Assembly: GCA_022508245.1 (NCBI GenBank)
Contig: JAFLVO010000008.1
Location: 1 to 43,254 of the forward strand
Source: Clostridiales bacterium
Lineage (GTDB): Bacteria; Bacillota; Clostridia; Christensenellales; Borkfalkiaceae
Length of the DNA: 43,254 bases
Reading direction: 5' to 3'
Numbering within the stretch: the stretch's first letter is position 1; each line of letters opens with the position of its first letter. This document shows positions 24,782 to 32,877 of the stretch, piece by piece. The translations under genes and the position numbers were made by a program. The notes under the pieces are model-generated. The model was not told where the DNA came from, ran no database searches, and saw nothing but the letters and a program-made list of their open reading frames with translations.

Positions 24782-24800
24782 TTCAATTTAATAAACTATA

Positions 24801-24831
24801 CCGCGCACGGTGTACGTGCGCGGTTTTATTT
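24801..24831 (+). terminator. Terminator of the membrane protein gene
   Basis: CCGCGCACG and CGTGCGCGG form a 9-bp GC-rich stem with a 5-nt loop, followed by TTTTATTTAT. Confidence 0.9.
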
Positions 24832-24832
24832 A

Positions 24833-24856
24833 TAAAAAAAGCTCCGTTTGGGAGCT
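24833..24856 (-). terminator. Terminator of the sigma-factor operon
   Basis: On the minus strand AGCTCC, CAAAC loop, GGAGCT, then seven T (24834-24840), just after the stop at 24860. It converges with the plus-strand terminator to its left. Confidence 0.85.
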
Positions 24857-24859
24857 GTT

Positions 24860-25219
24860 TTATTTTTTAATATACACTGTAAGAGCCTTTCCGTTTCGCT
24901 CTATCTCGCCTATGCACACGCTTTTAACGATGTACAGCCCCCTCCCGCTCTCGGACAGCAAGTCGGGCAGAGTTGCCGAGATTGCAAACGAGCCGTCCGC
25001 AGAGGTCACGGTTATCCGTATTCTGTCCGCAAGAATTTCGCCCTCGAAAGCCGCCTCCGCACCGCCGTGGCGTAGGGCGTTTGTCATTAGCTCGCACCCC
25101 GCAAGCCGACTGAAGAATATGGCGTCCTCTCTTACGCCCTGACTTTTGAGTTGGCTTGAAAAGGCGGAAAGACTCTCGCTCATACTTATTAAGTTGTCGG
25201 AAACAAACGAGTATTTCAA
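24860..25219 (-). CDS. RsbW/SpoIIAB-like anti-sigma kinase (intact N-box)
   Basis: 119 residues of the GHKL ATPase family. The N-box ELMTNALRHGG is complete and the G2-type motif SGRGLYIVKSV is clear. Such proteins hold the sigma factor inactive and phosphorylate the STAS antagonist on serine. The start is TTG at 25219, overlapping the sigma stop (TTGA), so the two are co-translated. Unusually, it lies after the sigma gene. In spoIIA and sigB operons the kinase precedes it. Confidence 0.82.
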   Translation of the reverse strand: MKYSFVSDNLISMSESLSAFSSQLKSQGVREDAIFFSRLAGCELMTNALRHGGAEAAFEGEILADRIRITVTSADGSFAISATLPDLLSESGRGLYIVKSVCIGEIERNGKALTVYIKK

Positions 25220-25947
25220 AGCAAACTTTCCTTTAATTTAGCTACTATTTTGCGCTCTGCGCGGGAGACGAACATTTGACTGACCCCCAAAATCTGACCG
25301 ACCTCTGTCTGCGACTTGCCCTGCAAGTACCTGAGCGAAATTACCTTTTTTTCTATGTCGTCGAGCTTGGCGATTTCGGTCTTTAAAGACTCCAAATCTT
25401 CAAAGCTTTCAAAGGAGTTGCCCTCGTCGCTGATAAGGTCGTAAAGGGGCGTGTCGTTTTCGCCGTCCTCCCCCTTGGTGCGCGAATCGAGAGACAGAGG
25501 CGCTTTGCACTCCAACGCCTCGATAATTTCTTCCTCGGTGTGACCGGTAAGCGAAGCAAGCTTTTTAACGGAGGGCTTTACTCCGTTTTGAGAATAGTAT
25601 TCGTCAGTCGCCCTTTTTATATCCGCAGCTACAGCGTACACCCTTCGGGGAAGCCTTACGGCGCGCGAATAATCGCGGAAATAATTTTTAATCATTCCCG
25701 TGATTGTAGGTGTTATGTACGTAGTGAACTTGTTGCCAAGCGTGGGGTCGAATTTTTCAACTCCGGCAATTAACGCCTCGCTTGCTATCTGATACAAATC
25801 GTCGTAGTCCACTCCCCTGCCCGAAAACTTTTTGGCGAGAATTTCGGCTATATACAGGTATTTTTCAACGAGCTTATTTCGAAGTGCCAAATCCTTGGTT
25901 TCAAAATACCTTAAAAAGAGCTCGTCCGCCTCTTCTTGATTCAGCAT
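25216..25947 (-). CDS. SigF/SigB-family RNA polymerase sigma factor
   Basis: 243 residues with sigma-70 regions 2 (GVDYDDLYQIASEALIAGVE, FTTYITPTITGMIKNYFRD), 3 (RAVRLPRRVYAVAADIKRA, SVKKLASLTGHTEEEI) and 4 (KVISLRYLQGKSQTEVGQIL, then VSQMFVSRAERKI). The RxVRxPRR motif and size place it in the SigB/SigF/SigG group, which serves stress response or sporulation. It is flanked by RsbW-like genes on both sides and a STAS gene, so it is under partner-switch control. The ATG overlaps the upstream gene by 7 nt. Whether it is the forespore sigma-F or a stress sigma cannot be decided from this window. Confidence 0.9.
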   Translation of the reverse strand: MLNQEEADELFLRYFETKDLALRNKLVEKYLYIAEILAKKFSGRGVDYDDLYQIASEALIAGVEKFDPTLGNKFTTYITPTITGMIKNYFRDYSRAVRLPRRVYAVAADIKRATDEYYSQNGVKPSVKKLASLTGHTEEEIIEALECKAPLSLDSRTKGEDGENDTPLYDLISDEGNSFESFEDLESLKTEIAKLDDIEKKVISLRYLQGKSQTEVGQILGVSQMFVSRAERKIVAKLKESLL

Positions 25948-26291
25948 ATTTTAAGACAAACTCTCTTTATAATATCTCCGCTGCGCTCAATCTCGCAGTT
26001 TTCCATAAGCGCGGATATAAGGGCAAGCGAAAGCTCGTTCTCCCCCTCTTTGGGCTGACCGCCTATTCCTTCAACGGTGCATAGGACGCCGTCTTTAGTA
26101 TTAAATGTTACGCCGGCTTCGTCAAAGCCGCAGTTCTTTAAAATGAGAACGCTCTCGGTCACACAAACTTTAAAATCCTCAGCCGTGTCTAAGTCTATTT
26201 CTTTAAGTGCGGCAACCGCGCCCGCGGCAAGCCTTAAAGCCGTTAAATATTCGTCGTCTCTGAGGTTGAATTTTACAAAAAACTCCTTCAT
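25941..26291 (-). CDS. Degenerate RsbW-like protein
   Basis: 116 residues from the ATG at 26291 (ATGA overlap with the STAS stop). The length, position and fold pattern (YLTALRLAAGAVAALKEIDL, EDFKVCVTESVLILKNCG, VTFNTKDGVLCTVEG) fit an RsbW/SpoIIAB relative. The N-box asparagine and histidine are lost (ESVLILKN in place of E-x-x-T-N-A-x-x-H), and the glycine-rich G2 box is replaced by ENELSLALISAL. It should not bind ATP normally. It may be a structural partner that binds sigma or STAS without phosphorylating. The assignment is by weak similarity and context. Confidence 0.6.
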   Translation of the reverse strand: MKEFFVKFNLRDDEYLTALRLAAGAVAALKEIDLDTAEDFKVCVTESVLILKNCGFDEAGVTFNTKDGVLCTVEGIGGQPKEGENELSLALISALMENCEIERSGDIIKRVCLKIC

Positions 26292-26596
26292 GAGCGTATC
26301 TCCATAAGCGTGTTGAGCGCGCAAATTTCAAATAGCTTTCTCACGTTCGGCTTCACGTTTTCAAGAACGACCGAAAAGCCGTCCTCTTTCAGCTTTTTGT
26401 ATATTTTCACAAAAGTGCCAAGCGTTGTGCTGTCGATAAAGGTCAAAGCGGCACAGTCGAACACTATGTCCTTTTTATCGTGCTCGTACGCCGCCATTAC
26501 CTGCGCGTAAAAATCGTCGCTCGTCGCCGAGTCTATCTCGCCGTAGAGCGAAAATAAAAGTGCGCCTTCCGTTCCGTTCAATTTTACCTGTTGCAT
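26288..26596 (-). CDS. STAS-domain anti-sigma factor antagonist (SpoIIAA/RsbV type)
   Basis: 102 residues, the usual length. GALLFSLYGEIDSATSDDF and DIVFDCAALTFIDSTTLGTF contain the phosphorylatable Ser of the D-S-[ST]-x-[LIVM]-G motif (DSTTLG, near residue 58). When unphosphorylated such proteins bind the RsbW-like kinase and free the sigma factor. It is the first gene of the four-gene module. GGAG is 7 nt before the ATG. It follows rluA by 78 nt with no terminator, so read-through from the feo operon is possible. Confidence 0.9.
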   Translation of the reverse strand: MQQVKLNGTEGALLFSLYGEIDSATSDDFYAQVMAAYEHDKKDIVFDCAALTFIDSTTLGTFVKIYKKLKEDGFSVVLENVKPNVRKLFEICALNTLMEIRS

Positions 26597-26674
26597 AATT
26601 TGACTCCGTAACAGTTATTTAACCGTAAGTTGTACTTATTTATTTTATAACCAAAGGGCAAGTGTGAAAAACAC

Positions 26675-27505
26675 TCAATTTTCTTTTTTTTGAGGGAATA
26701 GTATATCCTGTCGGCTTTCAAAGGTCTTTCCGCTTAAATATTTAAGCTTGCCGTCTGAAAATAGCGTAAGTTTTTTTGCAAGCAATACCTGACGGGACAG
26801 CCCGTATTTTTTATTCAAATCATTGTCGCCGTACTTGCCGTCGCCGAGCACCGGACAGCCGATATGCGCCATATGTGCGCGGATTTGGTGGGTTTTGCCC
26901 GTGTGCAGAACAATTTCCGCAAGCGCAATATCCCCCCTTTCCTCCAAAACACGGTAGTCGGTCAATATCTTAACCCCCTGCCTTTGGGGTTTATCGAAAA
27001 TTTTAACTTCCGAAGCTTTCGCATCCTTGACAAGATAGGCAGAAAGCCTGTCCAGCTTTTTAATAAAGCTGTTTTTGAGTATTGCAAGATAAATTTTTTC
27101 AACCTTTTGCTCTTTAAAGGCGTTTATAAGCTCTTCCTGCACCTCTTGGGTTTTGGCGAATACAATGAGCCCCGCCGTATTCCTGTCCAGCCTGTGGACT
27201 GGGAAATACCCCTCTCCGAGCTCGTATAAAAGCCCCTCGCTCGTCACGCCCGAAAGCTTGTCCGCAATATAAATATTTTCGTCCTCTAAAATTACTTCGT
27301 GGCTGATTTTTGCCTCTTGAGCGGGCGTGGTGTAGTAGGTAACCAGGTCGCCCTTAAAAAGGGAAACGTCTGAGCTTACCCTTTTTCCGTTTACCTTGAT
27401 ATCTTTCGCATTCAAAAGTCGGGAGAGACAGAACGCGCCCTGCGGAAATACGCTGTCCGTAAACTCTTTCAATTTGCAGTTTTGGGTTACTTGAAATGTT
27501 TTCAT
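26675..27505 (-). CDS. RluA-family pseudouridine synthase
   Basis: 276 residues from the ATG at 27505. A partial S4-like start (LSRLLNAKDIKVNGKRVSSD) precedes the catalytic segment PVHRLDRNTAGLIVFAKT, whose Asp is the nucleophile, and TGKTHQIRAHMAHIGCPVLG. It isomerises uridines in rRNA or tRNA. The specific target is not clear. The ATG overlaps the feoB stop (ATGA). The frame is open for another 79 codons upstream, but that part lies within feoB and is not protein-like, so the shorter start is chosen. Confidence 0.93.
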   Translation of the reverse strand: MKTFQVTQNCKLKEFTDSVFPQGAFCLSRLLNAKDIKVNGKRVSSDVSLFKGDLVTYYTTPAQEAKISHEVILEDENIYIADKLSGVTSEGLLYELGEGYFPVHRLDRNTAGLIVFAKTQEVQEELINAFKEQKVEKIYLAILKNSFIKKLDRLSAYLVKDAKASEVKIFDKPQRQGVKILTDYRVLEERGDIALAEIVLHTGKTHQIRAHMAHIGCPVLGDGKYGDNDLNKKYGLSRQVLLAKKLTLFSDGKLKYLSGKTFESRQDILFPQKKEN

Positions 27506-29133
27506 AGTATCAAATTGACCGCATACGCGGCGGTAAAAGCTATTAAAAGCTGAACAATTACGCATTTGAACGTGAATTTCAGACCCGCCTCCTTCACGGA
27601 GGCAGACAGTGCGGAAACGCACGCAGGACAAAAGAGCATAAATATGCACATCGCAAACGCCGAGCCGAAGGAAAGCGAAAGCCCCTCGGGAATAAGCAAA
27701 AGCACGGTTGCCGCGACGTTTTCCTTTGCGATAAATCCGCACAGAGCCGCATATGCGAGCCGCCAGTCCTTAATTCCCATAGGATAGAACAGGGGCGCAA
27801 TTATTTTGCTGAACGAGGCTAAAATACTCTCGTTCGGTTCAACGTAAACAAACGAAAACGAGAAATGGGATAAAAACCAGTTTACCACGCAAAAGAGCGT
27901 GACTATTCCCGCCACCTTTATTATAAACCCTTTTAAGTGAAAAAACAACTTAAAAAATACGGCTTTTAAAGAGGGAAAAATTACGGGCGTGACCTCGGAG
28001 AGCATTCCCTCCCCACCGCCCTTTATAATTGCAGAGGCAATTATTGACATACCGAGCCCCAAAAAATACAGACAGCAGACCGCGGGGAAAGGGTTTTCAA
28101 AGAGGGGGGTCAGAAAGGTTAAAAATACGGGCAGCTTTGCGCCGCAGGGCACGAATGGAAGAACGGCTATCGTGCGTTTTTGGGCGTCGGTTGTGGAATA
28201 TCCGCGGGTTGTGAGTATTGCCGCCGCAGTACAGCCAAACCCCGAGACGAGCGAAAACGCCGCCCGCCCCGAAAGATGTACCTTTTCAAACAGCCCGTCG
28301 GTTGCAAAGGCGAGCGCGCTCATAATTCCGCTTTCGTCGAGTACGGTTAAAAATAAATACAGAACTGCAAGCTGCGGCAGAAAGGAAATTACACTGCCCG
28401 CCCCGCCGAAAATTCCTTCCTCCAACAGGGAGATGAGTGCAGGATTGCTCATATGCGCGGTTATCGCTTTGCAAAGAGTGTCGCAGATAAAGCTTTCGGT
28501 TATATCCTTTAAATACGCGCCAATCATGGCGGGATGAAAGGCAATAAAAAACATAAAAATTATGGATATAACGAACACAAACAGCGCAAAAAAACGGTTG
28601 TATAAAAGTCTGTCCGCTTTGGAAATTTTTAAATTTCCGCCGCTGTACGCCTCGGTCAGGGGTATATCGCGCTTTTCTGTTTTTTCGTAGTTTCCGCTCT
28701 CTATAATTTTTTTGAGCTTTTTGGGCGCACAGTCGTAGACGGGAACGCCGAGGTGCGCGGAGAGCTTTTGAGTATCCACCCACCCTCCGCGCTTTTTGAG
28801 TGCACCCGTTTTAGTGAGATAAATTATGACCCTTTTATTGCCCGAAATTATGCGTTTGGTTAAATTCAGACTGTTTTCGAGGGTGAGTGCGTCGATTACG
28901 TTTATTGTTAAATCTGCCGACTTAATCTCGTCGATTGCAGACTGCTCTTCCATTGAATAGGGGTTGAAGGTGTACGTTCCCGGCACGTCGGAATAGGTTA
29001 CGCTTTTTACCTTTTTGCGGGCGGGCGAGGTGGTTACGCCGTGAAAGTTGCCCGTCCTTAAATTGCTGTTTGTGAGTGCATTGAACAGGGTTGTCTTGCC
29101 CGCGTTGGGGTTTCCTGCAAGGACTACGTTCAT
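27502..29133 (-). CDS. feoB: Ferrous iron transporter FeoB, shortened
   Basis: 543 residues, shorter than the usual 660-780. The N-terminal G domain has G1 GNPNAGKTTLFNALT, G2-like GVTTSP and G3 DVPGTY. The G4 motif NxxD, which sets guanine specificity, is replaced by LTKTGALKK, and the helical GDI region after it is very short. The membrane part is complete in outline, with gate motifs LPFVPCGAKLPVFL and FCPACVSALSASV. It should import Fe(II), but nucleotide preference may differ. It overlaps feoA upstream and rluA downstream by 4 nt each. Confidence 0.92.
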   Translation of the reverse strand: MNVVLAGNPNAGKTTLFNALTNSNLRTGNFHGVTTSPARKKVKSVTYSDVPGTYTFNPYSMEEQSAIDEIKSADLTINVIDALTLENSLNLTKRIISGNKRVIIYLTKTGALKKRGGWVDTQKLSAHLGVPVYDCAPKKLKKIIESGNYEKTEKRDIPLTEAYSGGNLKISKADRLLYNRFFALFVFVISIIFMFFIAFHPAMIGAYLKDITESFICDTLCKAITAHMSNPALISLLEEGIFGGAGSVISFLPQLAVLYLFLTVLDESGIMSALAFATDGLFEKVHLSGRAAFSLVSGFGCTAAAILTTRGYSTTDAQKRTIAVLPFVPCGAKLPVFLTFLTPLFENPFPAVCCLYFLGLGMSIIASAIIKGGGEGMLSEVTPVIFPSLKAVFFKLFFHLKGFIIKVAGIVTLFCVVNWFLSHFSFSFVYVEPNESILASFSKIIAPLFYPMGIKDWRLAYAALCGFIAKENVAATVLLLIPEGLSLSFGSAFAMCIFMLFCPACVSALSASVKEAGLKFTFKCVIVQLLIAFTAAYAVNLIL

Positions 29134-29363
29134 ATTTCCCCCTCTGTTTTAACGAAAATTTTGTTTGCAAGGCTCTTTCTTATCCCGACCCGCACCGCGC
29201 CTGCCATTAAAAGCACGCTTGAACGGAATAAGGAATAGGACAAAACCTGTATTTCCGCCCCCTCTTTAACGCCGAGCGAAAACAGCCTTGCCCTCGCTCC
29301 ACCCTCTATGTTTATGCGCTCTATTTCAGCGCGTTCGCCCCTCTTTAAATCAAAAACAGTCAT
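29130..29363 (-). CDS. feoA: FeoA, SH3-like Fe(II) transport partner
   Basis: 77 residues: LKRGERAEIERINIEGGARA, RLFSLGVKEGAEIQVL and AVRVGIRKSLANKIFV follow the FeoA pattern. It assists FeoB at the cytoplasmic side. The ATG at 29363 lies inside a perfect 12-bp inverted repeat and no ribosome-binding site precedes it. The inferred promoter leaves a leader of only about 12 nt. The stop overlaps the feoB start. Confidence 0.93.
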   Translation of the reverse strand: MTVFDLKRGERAEIERINIEGGARARLFSLGVKEGAEIQVLSYSLFRSSVLLMAGAVRVGIRKSLANKIFVKTEGEI

Positions 29364-29383
29364 AGAATAAATCTATGACTGTT
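29355..29383. promoter_or_regulatory. Perfect 12-bp palindrome over the feoA start: operator or start hairpin
   Basis: AACAGTCATAGA (29355-29366), ATAAA centre, TCTATGACTGTT (29372-29383). It covers the likely transcription start and the feoA ATG (29361-29363). A metal-responsive repressor of the DtxR, MntR or Fur type would fit an iron-uptake operon, but the sequence does not match a box I can name. Confidence 0.6.
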
Positions 29384-29409
29384 TATAGCGAAAAATGTTT
29401 TATTTTGAA
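29382..29409 (-). promoter_or_regulatory. Putative feoA promoter
   Basis: Minus strand TTCAAA (29404-29409), 16-nt spacer, TATAAA (29382-29387). The -10 box touches the palindrome at 29355-29383, so a bound repressor would block it. Confidence 0.4.
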
Positions 29410-29411
29410 TT

Positions 29412-29436
29412 TTAAGTTTAGGGGAGCCAAACTTAA
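29412..29436 (-). terminator. Inverted repeat at the end of ileS, possible terminator
   Basis: TTAAGTTT and AAACTTAA (8-bp arms, 9-nt centre) overlap the ileS stop. A short AT-rich tail follows on the minus strand without a clean U-run. The sequence GTTTGGCTCCCCTAAACTTA in it resembles the 24-nt arms found before ileS (32591-32614 and 32843-32866). Confidence 0.4.
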
Positions 29437-32400
29437 CTGCGCTTTACAAGGGTTAGGGTTACAAGGTCGCCGTTGATGTTCTGCTCCTTTGTAAAGCCGT
29501 CGGCAGTGCCTTTTTCAATCTTCTCTGCGAGGACGTCGCCCGCAAAGCTGCCCTTTTCAAGCACCTTTAATGCCCTGCCCTGCGCCGTGTAATAGACTTC
29601 TATTCTGTCGGTAACCTCGAAGCCCGCCTCCTTTCTCATATTCTGAATACGGGATACAAGCTCACGCTCAACGCCCTCGTCTATGAGCTCTTCAGAAAGT
29701 TCGGTATTGAGGGCAACGGTAATTCCCTTGTCCTCTGCCGAGGCGAAGCCCTTTGCACTCTCGGTAAAGATTTGCAAATCCTCATGCAAAAGTACTATAT
29801 CCTCGCCCGGAATCTGATAGCTGCCGCCGTTTCTGACCGCATCTACGACCTCTTTGGCGTTGCAATTATTCAGAAACGCCGAGATTACGCCGAGTTTTTT
29901 GCCGTATTTGGGTCCGAGCGTTTTAAGCTGGGGCTTTAATTTGTAGCTGACGTATTTCTCGGCTCCTTGCGCGGTGCGGAAGTTCTTGACGTTGAGCTCG
30001 TCCAAAACGACGCTTATTTCCTCTTCGGAAAGCTTTATATTTCTCTCGGAAACCACGAACATCTCCGAAAGGGGCTGTCTGTTTTTAAGATTGCCCGCAT
30101 TTCTTGCGGACCTGCCGAGAATTACTATTTCCAGAACTTCGTCCATTCCCTTTTCCAAGTTCTTATCAACGTAAGATTTGTCGCATACGGGGAAGGAACA
30201 CAGATGCACGGACTCCGGCGCGTCCTTATAGAACGCGGGAACGAGGTTCTGATACATCATTTCGGCAACATACGGGGTGTATGGCGCCGTAAGCTTTGCA
30301 AGCGTTACGAGTACGGTGTACAGCGTAGTATAAGCCGACTTCTTGTCCTCGGTCATCTCCGAGCCCCAATATCTGTCTCTGCCGCGGCGCACGTACCAGT
30401 TTGAAAGGATATCCGAAAAGTCCTGAATTGCACGGGCGCTTTCGCAGATTTCGTAGTTTTCAAGTCCCTTGTCCACCTCTTCGCACAGCGTGTTGAGCTT
30501 GGAGAGTATCCACTTGTCCATAAGACTCAGCTTGCAGTCCTTTAAGGAGTATTTTGAGGGGTCATAGCCGTCAATCTCTGCGTACAGGACAAAGAAGGCG
30601 TAGGTATTCCACAAAGTGCCTATATACTTGCGCTGTGCCTCCGAAACGGCTTCCTCGTAGAAGCGCGAGGGAAGATGGGGGGCGGAAGAGGTGTAGAAAT
30701 GCCAACGCACGGCGTCTGCGCCCTGCTTGTCGAGAACGCTCCATACGTCCACGACGTTGCCCTTGTGCTTGGACATCTTTACTCCGTTTTTATCGTTTAC
30801 GTGCCCCAGAACCACGCAGTTTTTGTAGGGCGCTTTGCCAAAGAGAATAGTGTTAACTACGAGCAGAGTATAGAACCAACCGCGGGTCTGGTCCACCGCC
30901 TCCGAAATGAAGTCGGCGGGGAAGGTCTGCTCGAATAATTCTTTGTTTTCAAAGGGATAGTGGTATTGCGCGAAAGGCATTGAGCCGGAGTCAAACCAGC
31001 AGTCTATTACCTCGGGCGTACGTTGCATTTTGCCGCCGCACTTTTTGCAGGTGCAGGTCAGTTTATCGAGATAGGGTCTGTGAAGCTCGATTTCCTCGGT
31101 TTCGGGAAGCCCGCATCTCTCTTTAAGCATTTTTTTGCTGCTAATAACCTCTATTTCGCCGCATTCCTTGCACTCCCATACGGGCAGGGGCGTTCCCCAA
31201 TATCTGTCGCGCGAAAGCCCCCAGTCTATAACGTTTTCAAGGAAATTGCCCATTCTGCCCTCTTTGATGTTGTCGGGCATCCAATTTATGGAGCGGTTAG
31301 CTCTTATTATCTCGTCCTTGACTGCCGTGACGCGGACAAACCAGCTCTTTCTTGCATAATACAGAAGAGGCGTGTCGCAGCGCCAGCAGTGGGGATAATC
31401 GTGCTCGTAGGGCAGAACTTTGAATAAAAGTCCCTTGTTTTCGAGCATTTCGAGTATGGTTTTGTCGGCTTTCTTGGCAAATACGCCGTTTAAGCTATCA
31501 AACCGCTCGTCAAAACAGCCCCTCTCGTTTACGAGCTGAACGACGGGCAGATTGTATCTCTTTCCTACCTTGTAGTCGTCCTCGCCGAACGCGGGTGCAA
31601 TATGAACTACGCCCGTGCCGTCCGACATGGTTACGTAGCTGTCGCATACGATATAGTGCGCCTTCATTTTAGCGCTTGCGGGAGAGATACGCGAGATTTC
31701 TTCGACCGTTTCGTCAAACAGGGACTCATATTCAAGCCCTTCCCACTCTTTGCCGAGTTTTTTGGAAATTACCTTATACTCCTCAAAGTAATTATGAACA
31801 AGTGCAGAGGCGAGAATATATCTTGTGCCGTCCGCCTCTATTTCAACGTACTCCTCATTAGGGTTCATACAGAGGGCGACGTTTGAAGGGAGCGTCCAGG
31901 GCGTAGTCGTCCATGCGAGAATATAAGTATTATCCTTTCCCTTTACCTTAAAGCGGGCAACTGCAGAGTTTTCCTTTACCAACTTATAGCCCTGCGCGAC
32001 CTCGTGCGAGGAGAGCGCCGTTCCGCAGCGGGGGCAATAGGGAACTATTTTGTGGCCCTTGTACAAAAGCCCTTTCTTGTGCATTTCGCCGAGCGCCCAC
32101 CACTCGGACTCGATATAGTTGTCCTCGTAGGTAACGTAAGGGTTTTGCATGTCCGCCCAGTAGCCGACGCGGGACGACATAACCTCCCACTCCGACTTAT
32201 ATTTCCAGACGGATTTTTTACACTGCTTTATAAAGGGCTCTATGCCGTAGCTTTCAATCTGAGGTTTGCCGTCGAGCCCGAGCACCTTTTCCACTTCGAG
32301 CTCTACGGGAAGTCCGTGAGTGTCCCAACCCGCCTTTCTTAAAACGTGGCATCCCTTCATAGTTTTATATCTCGGAATCAAATCCTTAATAACGCGGGTC

Positions 32401-32579
32401 AGCACGTGGCCTATATGGGGCTTGCCGTTTGCAGTGGGAGGACCGTCATAGAAAGAGAACTCCCGCTCCCCTTCGTTCTTCTGCACGGATTTTTCGAATA
32501 TTTTGTTTTGTTCCCAGAACGCCTCTATGTCCTTTTCTCTTTGGATAAAGTTTAAAGACGTATCTACCTTCTTATACAT
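29433..32579 (-). CDS. ileS: Isoleucyl-tRNA synthetase, type 2
   Basis: 1048 residues from the ATG at 32579 (AGGTG upstream). It charges tRNA-Ile. The HIGH motif is GKPHIGHVL and the KMSKS-type motif is GVKMSKHKGN. GWDTHGLPVELEVEK, IESYGIEPFIKQCKKSV and YVTYEDNYIESEWWAL are features of the eukaryote-like type 2 IleRS found in some bacteria, a class known to be insensitive to mupirocin. Cysteine pairs CPRCG, CKECG and CKKCGG mark zinc-binding segments. The start at 32609, in the inverted-repeat arm, would add 10 unlikely residues. The leader is long and contains a bounded repeat segment. I found no T-box motif, which many Firmicutes use for this gene. Confidence 0.97.
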   Translation of the reverse strand: MYKKVDTSLNFIQREKDIEAFWEQNKIFEKSVQKNEGEREFSFYDGPPTANGKPHIGHVLTRVIKDLIPRYKTMKGCHVLRKAGWDTHGLPVELEVEKVLGLDGKPQIESYGIEPFIKQCKKSVWKYKSEWEVMSSRVGYWADMQNPYVTYEDNYIESEWWALGEMHKKGLLYKGHKIVPYCPRCGTALSSHEVAQGYKLVKENSAVARFKVKGKDNTYILAWTTTPWTLPSNVALCMNPNEEYVEIEADGTRYILASALVHNYFEEYKVISKKLGKEWEGLEYESLFDETVEEISRISPASAKMKAHYIVCDSYVTMSDGTGVVHIAPAFGEDDYKVGKRYNLPVVQLVNERGCFDERFDSLNGVFAKKADKTILEMLENKGLLFKVLPYEHDYPHCWRCDTPLLYYARKSWFVRVTAVKDEIIRANRSINWMPDNIKEGRMGNFLENVIDWGLSRDRYWGTPLPVWECKECGEIEVISSKKMLKERCGLPETEEIELHRPYLDKLTCTCKKCGGKMQRTPEVIDCWFDSGSMPFAQYHYPFENKELFEQTFPADFISEAVDQTRGWFYTLLVVNTILFGKAPYKNCVVLGHVNDKNGVKMSKHKGNVVDVWSVLDKQGADAVRWHFYTSSAPHLPSRFYEEAVSEAQRKYIGTLWNTYAFFVLYAEIDGYDPSKYSLKDCKLSLMDKWILSKLNTLCEEVDKGLENYEICESARAIQDFSDILSNWYVRRGRDRYWGSEMTEDKKSAYTTLYTVLVTLAKLTAPYTPYVAEMMYQNLVPAFYKDAPESVHLCSFPVCDKSYVDKNLEKGMDEVLEIVILGRSARNAGNLKNRQPLSEMFVVSERNIKLSEEEISVVLDELNVKNFRTAQGAEKYVSYKLKPQLKTLGPKYGKKLGVISAFLNNCNAKEVVDAVRNGGSYQIPGEDIVLLHEDLQIFTESAKGFASAEDKGITVALNTELSEELIDEGVERELVSRIQNMRKEAGFEVTDRIEVYYTAQGRALKVLEKGSFAGDVLAEKIEKGTADGFTKEQNINGDLVTLTLVKRS

Positions 32580-32590
32580 AACGCACCTAT

Positions 32591-32866
32591 TAAGTTTAGG
32601 AGGGCCCAACCAGCGAAGCCCTAAGGGTGTCTATTTCGCGCTTTCCGCACGGCTTGTGCTTGAAATACGTTCAGTATTCCTGCGCGCAATCCGCACAAAA
32701 ACCATCAAAATATACTTACTTAGGGTGCGCAACAGTTTTTGCTATAAAAGCAAAGCAAGACGAGGAGTTTGGACGCAGGCGTATCGAATATACGTCAAGG
32801 ACAAACGACAAAGTATTGCAAAGATTTTATTGCAAAAACCTTGCTGGTTCGGCTCTCCTAAACTTA
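32591..32866. repeat. 276-bp segment with 24-nt inverted ends in the ileS leader
   Basis: The arms TAAGTTTAGGAGGGCCCAAC-CAGC (32591-32614) and the inverse of 32843-32866 agree at 22 of 24 positions. Both ends are TA. Inside are two 14-nt direct repeats, CGCGC-WW-TCCGCAC (32638-32651, 32683-32696), and a small hairpin CGTAT/ATACG. It could be a MITE-like insertion with TA ends, or a folded regulatory leader whose closing helix sits next to the ileS ribosome-binding site. No plausible gene is in it. Confidence 0.55.
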
Positions 32867-32877
32867 TCTTTTTTTAA

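Noticed and set aside
26640-26674. Terminator between rluA and the STAS gene
   Set aside because: Only a 5-bp AT-rich stem is present, which is not convincing.
28286-28783. 165-residue Arg-rich frame within feoB
   Set aside because: It lies on the same strand in another frame of a clear feoB gene and has no recognisable features.
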